Part shown: in pieces, positions 7,938 through 15,039 of the stretch | Numbering within the stretch: position 1 is the stretch's first letter | Layout: every line of letters starts with the position of its first letter | Assembly: GCA_934248075.1 (NCBI GenBank) | Contig: CAKQKH010000012.1 | Coordinates: forward strand, 1 to 35,769 | DNA: 35,769 bases | Source of the DNA: an uncultured Alphaproteobacteria bacterium | GTDB lineage: Bacteria; Pseudomonadota; Alphaproteobacteria; RF32; CAG-239 | Direction of reading: 5' to 3' | Made by a program: the position numbers and the translations under genes | The notes under the pieces: model-generated | What the model was told of the DNA's origin: nothing | Database searches by the model: none | What the model saw: only the letters and a program-made list of their open reading frames with translations

Positions 7938-8084
7938 ATCAAAACCACGTTCTTAATAATCTTTATCATCTGCTTTGTCAATAAATATTTTCACCCCACA
8001 GTAAATTTTTCCACACCCTCTTAAAATTACGCATTCACCTCATATATAAAGTTTGTTTTTATTTTCCAACATAAGGAGTTTATC

Positions 8085-8441
8085 ATGCACAAAATATCAC
8101 TTGCCGTACTATTAGCCTCTGCCTGCTTTGCCTTTGCGGCCATTGCCGGCACCACAGATTCTGCTCAAACGCCGGAAAAAACCGCACCGACCACAGTATC
8201 AGCAGCCCAAAATCTGCCCGACAACACCGCGGTTGTCCTGCAGGGCACCATTGTTCCGGCAACAGATTCTGCCATATATGTTTTTACAGACAGCACCGGC
8301 AGTATTAATGCTGAAATAGACGCCGACGACCTCAACGGACTGAATATCGGCCCTAATGACATAGTTTTGATTCAGGGTGAAGTTGACCGCAACGGCGACA
8401 TTGCCGAAATTGATGTTGAAGATATTTCTTTAGCGCAATAA
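8085..8441 (+). CDS. Periplasmic YgiW/YdeI-type OB-fold protein
   Basis: This is a 118-residue exported protein. The signal peptide has a likely cleavage after AIA (about residue 21), then a low-complexity Thr/Pro/Ala linker. The BOF (bacterial OB-fold) domain (about 45-118) shows LPDNTAVVLQGTI, the strand YVFTDSTGSINAEID and GEVDRNGD. E. coli YgiW/YdeI, of the same fold, are periplasmic stress-tolerance proteins. The start has AAGGAG 8 nt upstream. A strong terminator-like hairpin lies between it and the next gene, so they may be separately controlled. The family is confident; the role is inferred. Confidence 0.85.
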   Translation: MHKISLAVLLASACFAFAAIAGTTDSAQTPEKTAPTTVSAAQNLPDNTAVVLQGTIVPATDSAIYVFTDSTGSINAEIDADDLNGLNIGPNDIVLIQGEVDRNGDIAEIDVEDISLAQ

Positions 8442-8448
8442 CTGGCCA

Positions 8449-8482
8449 CGGCCGCGCGCATAACGCGGCCGCATTATTTTTT
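8449..8482 (+). terminator. GC-rich intrinsic terminator
   Basis: A perfect 8-bp stem CGGCCGCG / CGCGGCCG with a 7-nt loop is followed by CATTATTTTTT. It sits 8 bp after the OB-fold gene and 18 bp before the nitroreductase start. Confidence 0.8.
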
Positions 8483-8499
8483 ACCAGAAGGATCCGACC

Positions 8500-9093
8500 A
8501 TGGAATTTACCGACCTGATTATCCGACGCCGCTCGATTTATAACCTTTCTGCCTCCATGCCCGTTACTCAGTCTGATATCATTAGTCTGACCGAACAGGC
8601 TTTGCTGCAATGCCCCACTCCGTTTAATTCCCAATCCGGACGGATAATTTTGCTCTTTAATCAAGAACACCACAAATTATGGGAACATACTTTGGCCGTG
8701 CTGAAATCAGTAACCCCGCCGGAAAATTTTGCGCGCACTCAGGCCAAAATCGCCTCATTTTCTGCCGGCGCCGGAACAATCTTGTATTTTATAGACACTG
8801 AGGTTGTCGCCGCCCAACAAAAACAATCGCCACTCTACGCTGATAAATTTCCGATTTGGGCCGAACAAGCCGCCGGCATATTGGAATACATTATGTGGGA
8901 TTTGCTGGCAGAACGCGGTGTCGGCGCCTCTTTACAACATTACAATCCCCTGATTGACGACCGGGTTCGTCAGACTTTTCCACATCCGCAATTCTGGAAA
9001 CTTAATGCGCAAATGCCCTTTGGCGGAATTGCTGCGCCGGCTGAAGAAAAAAGCTATTTACCGCTCAATCAACGGCTCAAAATTTTCGGCTAA
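8500..9093 (+). CDS. Nitroreductase family protein (Frm2-like)
   Basis: This is a 197-residue flavin-dependent nitroreductase of the Frm2/Hbn1-like branch. N-terminal RRRSIYNLSASMP binds FMN phosphate in this family. PFNSQSGR (about 40-47) and ASLQHYNPLIDDRVRQ (about 145-160) are hallmark segments, and QMPFGG near the C-terminus is another. Such enzymes reduce nitro-aromatic or quinone substrates with NAD(P)H; the natural substrate is unknown. The length is typical. It has its own AGAAGGA ribosome site and a terminator upstream, so it is probably transcribed on its own or by read-through. Confidence 0.85.
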   Translation: MEFTDLIIRRRSIYNLSASMPVTQSDIISLTEQALLQCPTPFNSQSGRIILLFNQEHHKLWEHTLAVLKSVTPPENFARTQAKIASFSAGAGTILYFIDTEVVAAQQKQSPLYADKFPIWAEQAAGILEYIMWDLLAERGVGASLQHYNPLIDDRVRQTFPHPQFWKLNAQMPFGGIAAPAEEKSYLPLNQRLKIFG

Positions 9094-9173
9094 AAGCATT
9101 GATTTTAACCTAAAATTAAAATATCATACCCTATAATTTTGAATAGAATTGTTTAATTATGGGGTTCAAAGAA

Positions 9174-9950
9174 ATGGAGAAATCTACTTTTATTGGCGTT
9201 ATTGGCGGTATTTTGGCTGTTGGTGTTGGTATGGCTCTAAAGGGCGCCGACCCGCACGCGCTCATCAATCCGGCCGCATTTTTAATTATTTTTGCCGGAA
9301 CCGCAGCCGCTATTTTTAACGCTTTTCCCATGAAAGAGCTAAAAAAATTCCCCACCCTGCTAAAAATCATCTTTTTTGGTAAAAAGTTTCCTGAAAAACA
9401 AGAAATCTTGGAGCTTTTTGTATCTGTGGCCAAATCCGCCAAACAAGAAGGCGTTATGGCTATTGAAAAACGCGCCAATGAAGTTGAAGACCCCTTCATC
9501 CGCACCACTCTGACTATGGTCGCCGATGGTTTCAACGGTGAGTTTATAAACTCTGTTGTTGATGCCGAGATCAAACAAATGGAAGAACGCCACCGTGGCG
9601 GCGCGCAAATTTTTGCCCAGTGCGGCATGTATGCTCCGACTTTGGGCGTGCTTGGCGCGGTTATCGGTTTGATTGCGGCTCTGGGCAACCTGAGCGATAT
9701 TGACCAACTCGGACACTCCATTGCCGCGGCGTTCGTCGCCACCCTGCTTGGTATTTTTACCGGTTATGTATTGTGGCACCCATTTGCCAACAAACTCAAA
9801 CAAATCAACTCTGAGGAAGTTGAAATTCGCAAAATGGTTTTGGAAGGCGCTCTCGCTTTGCAAGAAGGCGCGTCTTCTATCGCCATGGAATCTCGTCTTC
9901 AGGCTTTTATCCCTCTGTCTGAGCGCAAATCATTAAGAGATAAAGAATAG
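9174..9950 (+). CDS. motA: Flagellar stator protein MotA (PomA-like)
   Basis: This is a 258-residue inner-membrane stator subunit. There are two N-terminal hydrophobic segments (about 3-20 and 28-48), a cytoplasmic loop with charged residues (KEGV-type segment, KQMEERHRGG), and two C-terminal membrane segments: MYAPTLGVLGAVIGLIAALG with the conserved proline, and FVATLLGIFTGYVLW. It works with MotB (10 bp downstream) as the ion channel that turns the flagellar rotor. The frame is open from an ATG at 9159, which lacks a ribosome site; the ATG at 9174 has GGGG about 9 nt upstream and is preferred, but weakly. A TATAAT stands at 9132-9137. It resembles the shorter PomA/MotP type rather than the long enteric MotA. 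Confidence 0.9.
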   Translation: MEKSTFIGVIGGILAVGVGMALKGADPHALINPAAFLIIFAGTAAAIFNAFPMKELKKFPTLLKIIFFGKKFPEKQEILELFVSVAKSAKQEGVMAIEKRANEVEDPFIRTTLTMVADGFNGEFINSVVDAEIKQMEERHRGGAQIFAQCGMYAPTLGVLGAVIGLIAALGNLSDIDQLGHSIAAAFVATLLGIFTGYVLWHPFANKLKQINSEEVEIRKMVLEGALALQEGASSIAMESRLQAFIPLSERKSLRDKE

Positions 9951-9960
9951 GAGCAAACCC

Positions 9961-10638
9961 ATGGCAAAAATGGTTAAGAAAAAACCTGATGCTCCCCACC
10001 ATGAGGAACACGCCGACGAAACCTGGCTTATTCCGTATTCGGATTTACTGACTCTGCTTTTGGCTTTGTTCATCGTGTTGTTTGCCTCGTCCAGTCTGGA
10101 TAAAAACAAAGCCGCGCAAATTCAATATGCTCTGGCCGCCGCGTTTAGCAATGCCACGGCCGACCCTCTGAGCGGCACTATCATCAATTTTTTGAATGAC
10201 GCGCAAGACATGAATCTTGAAGATGACGGAGTTATCATCTCATCAGACGCTCAGGGCGCGACACTGGAAATGACTACCATTAATCTGTTTGATAAAGGCA
10301 GTGTCAACATCAAACCCGAAGCTATGCCTACAATCAAAAAAATAAGTCATCTGCTTGATTCTAACAAATATCGTCGTTTTCGCATTGTGGTAGAGGGGCA
10401 TACTGATGACACCAATGAATCCATGATTGCCGAACTTCCGTCCAACTGGGAGTTGTCGGCCGCTCGCGCCGGCGCGGTTGTTCGCACCATGATCAACAAT
10501 GACATGGAAAGCAGCAGATTTAAGGCTGTCGGTCTGGCCGGAATTTCCCCCGCCTATCCCAACCTTAACCCCTATGGCGAACCTATTCCGGAAAACCGGA
10601 TTAAAAATCGCCGTGTAATTATCCGTATTGAATTTTAA
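9961..10638 (+). CDS. motB: Flagellar stator protein MotB (OmpA-like)
   Basis: This is a 225-residue partner of MotA. A short basic N-terminus is followed by one membrane helix that includes the ion-carrying aspartate in IPYSDLLTLLLALFIVLF (Asp28). A plug/linker comes next, then an OmpA-like peptidoglycan-binding domain (about 100-225) with EGHTDDT, WELSAARAGAVV and NRRVIIRI. It begins 10 bp after motA with a GGAG site inside the motA stop region, so the pair is an operon. The aspartate lets the MotAB channel carry ions; whether H+ or Na+ cannot be read from the sequence. Confidence 0.93.
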   Translation: MAKMVKKKPDAPHHEEHADETWLIPYSDLLTLLLALFIVLFASSSLDKNKAAQIQYALAAAFSNATADPLSGTIINFLNDAQDMNLEDDGVIISSDAQGATLEMTTINLFDKGSVNIKPEAMPTIKKISHLLDSNKYRRFRIVVEGHTDDTNESMIAELPSNWELSAARAGAVVRTMINNDMESSRFKAVGLAGISPAYPNLNPYGEPIPENRIKNRRVIIRIEF

Positions 10639-10657
10639 ATTTCAAGGTATTTAAATA

Positions 10658-11617
10658 ATGGACTCTCTAAATATATTATCGCAGCAACATGCTGTTTTGT
10701 CAGCGCCGTGGATGTGGTCAATTTTCGGCGTTATTGTAATAACCTTATTGTATCTGGATTTATTTGTCTTTCATCGCCACGCCGACGAACCAAAAATCAA
10801 AGACACCCTCGCCGCTTGTATTTTTTATATTGCCATTGCGCTAATCTTTGGCATTTTTGTGATTTATGAACGTGGCATGGAAACTGGCATCCTCTACTAC
10901 ACCGGATTCTTGGTTGAAAAGAGCCTATCGCTTGACAATATATTTGTTATTTCCGTTATCTTCAGCAGCCTGAAAATTGCCCGCAAATATCAGCACCGCG
11001 TGCTGTTTTGGGGAATCTTGGGCGCCATTGTTTTGCGCGGCGTTTTAATTGGCGTTGGCGATGCTCTGGTCATAAAATTTCACTGGATTTTATATATTTT
11101 CTCTGCTTTCTTAATTTACACCGGCGTAAAAATGGCTTTGCACCAAGAGGAAGCTGAAGGCGATATTCATGAAAGCAGACTGTACAAGACCATCAGCAAA
11201 TACTTTCATGTAACCAAAGAAATTCGCGGTGAGCATTTCTTCGTCAAAGAAAACGGCAAGCACTACATTACGCCCCTGTTTTTTGCACTTATTGTCATTG
11301 AAATTATGGATATTATATTTGCCTTTGACAGCATACCGGCGATTTTCTTAATCACTCAAGACGTGTTTGTTATCTACACCAGCAATATTTTTGCCATTTT
11401 GGGATTGCGCGCCCTTTACTTTTTATTGGCCGCCGCGGTTAACCAGTTTACTTATCTGAAACCGGCGTTATCCATTATCTTGATATTTATCGGTTGCAAA
11501 ATATTTTTACCCTACATCGGGTTAGACATTTCAGCCATGCAATCGCTTTGCGTAACCTTAAGTCTGATTACCGGCGGAATTGTGCTGTCTATATGCAAAC
11601 CGCAAAAATCAAACTAG
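10658..11617 (+). CDS. TerC/Alx-family integral membrane protein
   Basis: This is a 319-residue multi-pass membrane protein with about eight to nine hydrophobic segments. Family marks are EKSLSLDNIFVISVIFSS (about 87-104), with acidic residues inside a helix, and the second-half repeat FAFDSIPAIFLITQD, then LGLRALYFLLA. TerC/Alx proteins are linked to tellurite resistance and, in E. coli Alx, to manganese export. It starts only 19 bp after motB and ends in a clear terminator, so it appears to share the stator transcript, an unusual pairing. No yybP-ykoY-type riboswitch can be placed in the 19-bp gap. Confidence 0.93.
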   Translation: MDSLNILSQQHAVLSAPWMWSIFGVIVITLLYLDLFVFHRHADEPKIKDTLAACIFYIAIALIFGIFVIYERGMETGILYYTGFLVEKSLSLDNIFVISVIFSSLKIARKYQHRVLFWGILGAIVLRGVLIGVGDALVIKFHWILYIFSAFLIYTGVKMALHQEEAEGDIHESRLYKTISKYFHVTKEIRGEHFFVKENGKHYITPLFFALIVIEIMDIIFAFDSIPAIFLITQDVFVIYTSNIFAILGLRALYFLLAAAVNQFTYLKPALSIILIFIGCKIFLPYIGLDISAMQSLCVTLSLITGGIVLSICKPQKSN

Positions 11618-11622
11618 CTATG

Positions 11623-11652
11623 AGCCGCTCTTGTTAGAGCGGCTTTTTTTTA
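11623..11652 (+). terminator. Intrinsic terminator after terC
   Basis: A perfect 8-bp stem AGCCGCTC / GAGCGGCT with a TTGTTA loop and a run of eight T. It ends the motA-motB-terC unit. Confidence 0.93.
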
Positions 11653-11723
11653 ATATATAATTTTACGATAATTTTACTTTTAGGGTTGATAATAGCAGGC
11701 AATATTTTCGGGAGATTATCAGT

Positions 11724-12878
11724 ATGAATTCAGCGATTTGTTTGCACAATGCCACTCTGCTGACCGGACTTACGGTCATGAAAAAATGCGCTGTGTATAT
11801 CAAAGACAATCGCATTGCCGATGTCTATAATGAAGAGCGTTTCAGCAAAAAGAAATTTGCCCCCAAAGTCAAAATTATTGATGTTAACGGCGCTTATATC
11901 CTGCCGGGGTTTATTGATACGCACATTCACGGCATTGGCGGGTTTGGAGCAGATGACGCAGACTACAAATCGATTCTCGGCATGTCTGAGGTATTGGCAG
12001 AATATGGAGTCACTTCTTTTATTCCCACCTGTTGCACCTCCGCAAAAGACGAGCTGATAAAAAAGATCAAGGCTATTGTCAAAGCCATGGGCAAAGAAAA
12101 AGGCGCCCGCATTTTAGGCATTCATCTGGAGGGACCTTTTCTCTCTCCGGAACGCATCGGCGCCCAGTCTATCAACGGCATCAGTCCGGTAAATATGGAT
12201 CTGATGAAAAGCCTGTGGAAAGCCTCAAAAGGCAAAATCATCAATATGACGGTTGCTCCCGAGCTAAAAAACATGCGCGAGCTGGCGTTGTGCGCCATAG
12301 AAAAAGGCATTATCCTGCAGGCCGGCCACACCAATGCCACCTACAACCAAATGATTGAGGGTATGCAAGCCGGTATCATGCACATCACCCACCTTTTTGA
12401 CGCCATGCGCCCATTGCATCATCGCGAGCCTGGAGTTGTCGGCGCCGCCCTGATTCATTCAGAACTTTCCTGCGAGATTATTGCTGACGGAGTCCATGTC
12501 AACCCCAATTTGATTCAGCTGCTTATGAAGAGCAAACCTCTTAGTCAGATTGTGATGATAACAGATGCTCTGCCTCCGGCCAAAACCATTTTGCCGGCAG
12601 ATTCCGAACTATATCTAGACAAAGTGTTTTATCGCAAAAAAGACAATGTTATAAATGGTTCGGCCATATCCATGCTCGACGGTTTCCGCAATCTGGTATC
12701 TTATGGTATTCCGATTGAGCAAGTCGCCCGCATGGCCAGCACCAATCCGGCGCAAATTATGCGCCAAACCGAAATCGGTATGATTCTGCCAGGCAAAAAG
12801 GCTGATCTTATTGTTCTGGATAAAGATTTAAATCTATTGCACACAATTATTGACGGTAAATTCATTAAGGAGAAATAA
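11724..12878 (+). CDS. nagA: N-acetylglucosamine-6-phosphate deacetylase
   Basis: This is a 384-residue amidohydrolase that removes acetate from GlcNAc-6-phosphate, giving glucosamine-6-phosphate. Metal and catalytic positions are visible: DTHIHG (H67, H69), HLEGPF (E136), AGHTNATYN (H202), HITHLFDAM (H223) and MITDALPP (D281, catalytic). The length matches the family. GGGAG stands 8 nt before the ATG. The stop lies 1 bp before nagB, and the nagB ribosome site lies inside the end of nagA, so translation is coupled. No sugar transporter, kinase or nagC-like regulator is next to it. The substrate could come from cell-wall recycling or environmental GlcNAc. Confidence 0.95.
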   Translation: MNSAICLHNATLLTGLTVMKKCAVYIKDNRIADVYNEERFSKKKFAPKVKIIDVNGAYILPGFIDTHIHGIGGFGADDADYKSILGMSEVLAEYGVTSFIPTCCTSAKDELIKKIKAIVKAMGKEKGARILGIHLEGPFLSPERIGAQSINGISPVNMDLMKSLWKASKGKIINMTVAPELKNMRELALCAIEKGIILQAGHTNATYNQMIEGMQAGIMHITHLFDAMRPLHHREPGVVGAALIHSELSCEIIADGVHVNPNLIQLLMKSKPLSQIVMITDALPPAKTILPADSELYLDKVFYRKKDNVINGSAISMLDGFRNLVSYGIPIEQVARMASTNPAQIMRQTEIGMILPGKKADLIVLDKDLNLLHTIIDGKFIKEK

Positions 12879-12879
12879 C

Positions 12880-13683
12880 ATGCGCCTGATTATAAAAGAT
12901 GACTACAACGATTGTTCGGTATGGACTGCCAACTATGTCGCATATCGGATTAAGGCTTTTCGCCCAACCGCCAAAAAACCTTTTGTTTTAGGCTTATGCA
13001 CCGGCTCCACTCCGTTGGGAATGTACGCCGAACTAATCAAAATGTACAAAGCAGGCAAAATCTCTTTTGAAAATGTTGTAACCTTCAATATGGACGAATA
13101 TATCGGCCTTGGCCCCAATGATCCGCAAAGTTATCACTATTTTATGCATGAAAACTTTTTCAAACATGTAAATATTCCTCAGGCCAACATTCATTTGCTG
13201 GACGGCCTGACCAAAGATTATACCAAAGAATGCACTCGTTATGAAGAAATGATCAAATCTTATGGCAAAATTCATCTCTTTGTCGGCGGAGTTGGTTCTG
13301 ACGGACACATCGCTTTTAACGAGCCTGGCTCATCATTATCATCGCATACCAGAGTAAAGACTCTGACCTCAGAAACCATAGAGGCCAATTCGCGCTTTTT
13401 TAACGGCAACAAATCCAAGGTTCCAACCACAGTTTTGACTGTTGGCATCGGCACCATCACCGAAGCAGATGAAGTTTTAATCATCGCCAGCGGCGACAAC
13501 AAAGCCCGCGCTATTCATCACGCGGTTGAAGGCAGCATCAATCACATGTGGCCAATCAGCATTTTGCAAATGCACGAACACGCGATTATTGTTTGTGATG
13601 AGCAAGCCACCAACGAGCTTAAAGCCGACACGGTCAGATATTTCAAAGATATAGAACAACAACTGCGTCCTAAAACCAAATAA
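12880..13683 (+). CDS. nagB: Glucosamine-6-phosphate deaminase
   Basis: This is a 267-residue enzyme converting glucosamine-6-phosphate to fructose-6-phosphate and ammonia, the step after NagA. It has the sugar-phosphate loop GLCTGSTPLGMY (38-49). The catalytic residues fall at the same numbers as in E. coli NagB: D72 (NMDEY), D141 and H143 (GSDGHIAFNEPG) and E148. The chosen ATG follows AAGGAG. The frame is open further upstream inside nagA, but without a suitable ribosome site. It is the last gene of the nagAB pair. Confidence 0.96.
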   Translation: MRLIIKDDYNDCSVWTANYVAYRIKAFRPTAKKPFVLGLCTGSTPLGMYAELIKMYKAGKISFENVVTFNMDEYIGLGPNDPQSYHYFMHENFFKHVNIPQANIHLLDGLTKDYTKECTRYEEMIKSYGKIHLFVGGVGSDGHIAFNEPGSSLSSHTRVKTLTSETIEANSRFFNGNKSKVPTTVLTVGIGTITEADEVLIIASGDNKARAIHHAVEGSINHMWPISILQMHEHAIIVCDEQATNELKADTVRYFKDIEQQLRPKTK

Positions 13684-13688
13684 TTTTT

Positions 13689-13717
13689 TTGACAATTAGC
13701 AATATTCGCTCTAAATT
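13689..13717 (+). promoter_or_regulatory. Sigma-70 promoter for the H1-tailed membrane protein
   Basis: TTGACA (13689-13694) and TAAATT (13712-13717) are separated by exactly 17 bp. A short leader with AAGGAG follows before the ATG at 13749. This gives the gene its own promoter, separate from nagAB. Confidence 0.7.
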
Positions 13718-13748
13718 ATATACAACAGAAATATATAAGGAGACGATT

Positions 13749-14633
13749 ATGCTGAAATTGGTTGTTGACTCTTATAAATTGTTTGCCAAAAACGCCCCCT
13801 TTATGCTGGTGTTTGCATTACCTTTGCTGGTGTTGTCGGCCATAAACATTTATTTCCGTAACTTTGCTCCGCTTAACAACGGCATAATTTATTTTACTTA
13901 CGCGGCTTTTTTGCTTTTGCCGTTTGTCAGCGCAGCCACCGACATCTGCATCTATCGCAGACTGTTCCGTTTCAATATAATCAATCCGCTTAGCAGCCTC
14001 CATGCTTTCATCTTATATTTGTTGGCTCAAATTGGCATCGGATTGGTGGGTACCGCGCCAATCTTTTTGTTGCAATATATTTTCAGCATTTTGGGGTTAT
14101 CTCCGATTGATTGCTTGGTTCTGGCCGTAGTTCTCAATATTTTCGCCGGTTTTGCCTTCATGGCTCGTTTTAACCTTGTTCTGCCCCTAATCATTCAGAA
14201 CAAAGTTCCGCCCTTGCGAGTTTTTCTCAACTACACCAAGCGCCCTTATGCTCAGTGGCTGCAAGCCGCGGCGTTGGTTTATCTGCCCTATGTGGTTATT
14301 CATTATCTGACCTTACCATGCCCATACGCAAATATGATTTTCACCACCATATTTATGTTTGTGTTTATTTGCTATAATGTAACATATGTCAACAGCAACC
14401 GTCTTAATCGAGTTATTCCTCAGCCGTCGGATCACGATAACACCGACAACATGACTCCGATCATGGTTGAGACCGTGGTGGCTCCCAAACCCGCAACCGC
14501 CCAAGTTGCGACCCCAAAAAAAACAGCGGTCAAAAAACCGGCCACTAAAACGCCGGCCAAAAAATCCGCCACGCCCAAGAAAGCTCCCAAAAAGTCAGCG
14601 CCCAAACTAAAACCGGTTATGGCTAAGGTATAG
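13749..14633 (+). CDS. Six-helix membrane protein with a histone H1-like Lys/Pro/Ala tail
   Basis: This is a 294-residue protein of unknown family. About six hydrophobic segments occupy residues 16-215 (for example around 16-36, 45-64, 84-112, 122-150, 168-188 and 196-214). The last ~50 residues (245-294) are almost wholly Lys, Ala, Pro, Thr and Ser in repeats such as ATPKKTAVKKPATKTPAKK, like eukaryotic H1 or bacterial AlgP/H1-like tails. Such tails bind DNA or other polyanions. Joining one to an integral membrane domain suggests tethering of nucleic acid or polyphosphate to the inner membrane (inference). AAGGAG lies before the ATG, and a good promoter is upstream. It is followed by a repeat cluster. 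Confidence 0.8.
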   Translation: MLKLVVDSYKLFAKNAPFMLVFALPLLVLSAINIYFRNFAPLNNGIIYFTYAAFLLLPFVSAATDICIYRRLFRFNIINPLSSLHAFILYLLAQIGIGLVGTAPIFLLQYIFSILGLSPIDCLVLAVVLNIFAGFAFMARFNLVLPLIIQNKVPPLRVFLNYTKRPYAQWLQAAALVYLPYVVIHYLTLPCPYANMIFTTIFMFVFICYNVTYVNSNRLNRVIPQPSDHDNTDNMTPIMVETVVAPKPATAQVATPKKTAVKKPATKTPAKKSATPKKAPKKSAPKLKPVMAKV

Positions 14634-14665
14634 AGAAACAATCAGTCTTGTTTCTTGATAAAAAT

Positions 14666-14826
14666 GGATTGCTTCTCACGGCTGACCGCCGTTCGCGCAA
14701 TGACATCGGCTATATTCTGACTGGATTCTGGCTTTCGCCGGAATGACAATGAGGAGTAGGTTCTGTCACTCTGAGTGCAACGAAGAGTCCATTAATACTG
14801 GATCCTTCGCTCCGCTCAGGATGACA
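14666..14826. repeat. Cluster of REP-like palindromic repeats
   Basis: Four short related repeats lie side by side. All resemble the widespread type that begins TGTCAT/GTCATT and ends GGATCC/CAATCC: 14666-14704 (GGATTGC...GCAATGAC), 14721-14748 (CTGGATTCTGGCTTTCGCCG then GAATGACA), 14764-14790 (TGTCACTCTGAGTGCAACGA then AGAGTCC) and 14800-14826 (GGATCCTTCGCTCCGCTCAG then GATGACA). Each has a partly self-complementary centre. No gene lies in 14634-15039. Such elements are mobile or processed by REP-type systems in other bacteria; here only their presence is seen. Confidence 0.7.
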
Positions 14827-14840
14827 ATTGAGTAGTACGT

Positions 14841-15039
14841 GAGCATTTTACGTCACCGTAAAATTGCTCTAGAAAACCGCTAGACGGCCTCGCCTACTTG
14901 CACTATCTTCAGCGAGGGCGGATAATAGTGCAGATAGAGTGATTTGAAAGGCGGCGACACCGGAGTTTACAAGATAGTAAATGAGGATGTCGCCGTCCTG
15001 CGCAAATTGCTCTAGATGTGCTGTTATACGCCCTCGCCT
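14841..15039. repeat. Composite hairpin region with a direct repeat, abutting the flagellin stop codon
   Basis: Successive hairpins: GAGCATTTTACG/CGTAAAATTGCTC (14841-14869), GCACTAT/ATAGTGC (14900-14931), and a nested stem GGCGACA/TGTCGCC with an inner GTTTAC/GTAAAT (14950-14998). AAATTGCTCTAGA occurs at 14861 and again at 15004, and CGNCCTCGCCT at 14885 and again at 15029, so a ~35-bp direct repeat with a diverged middle frames the region. The second copy ends exactly at the flagellin stop codon. It could include the flagellin terminator, but no clear T-run was found. Confidence 0.6.
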
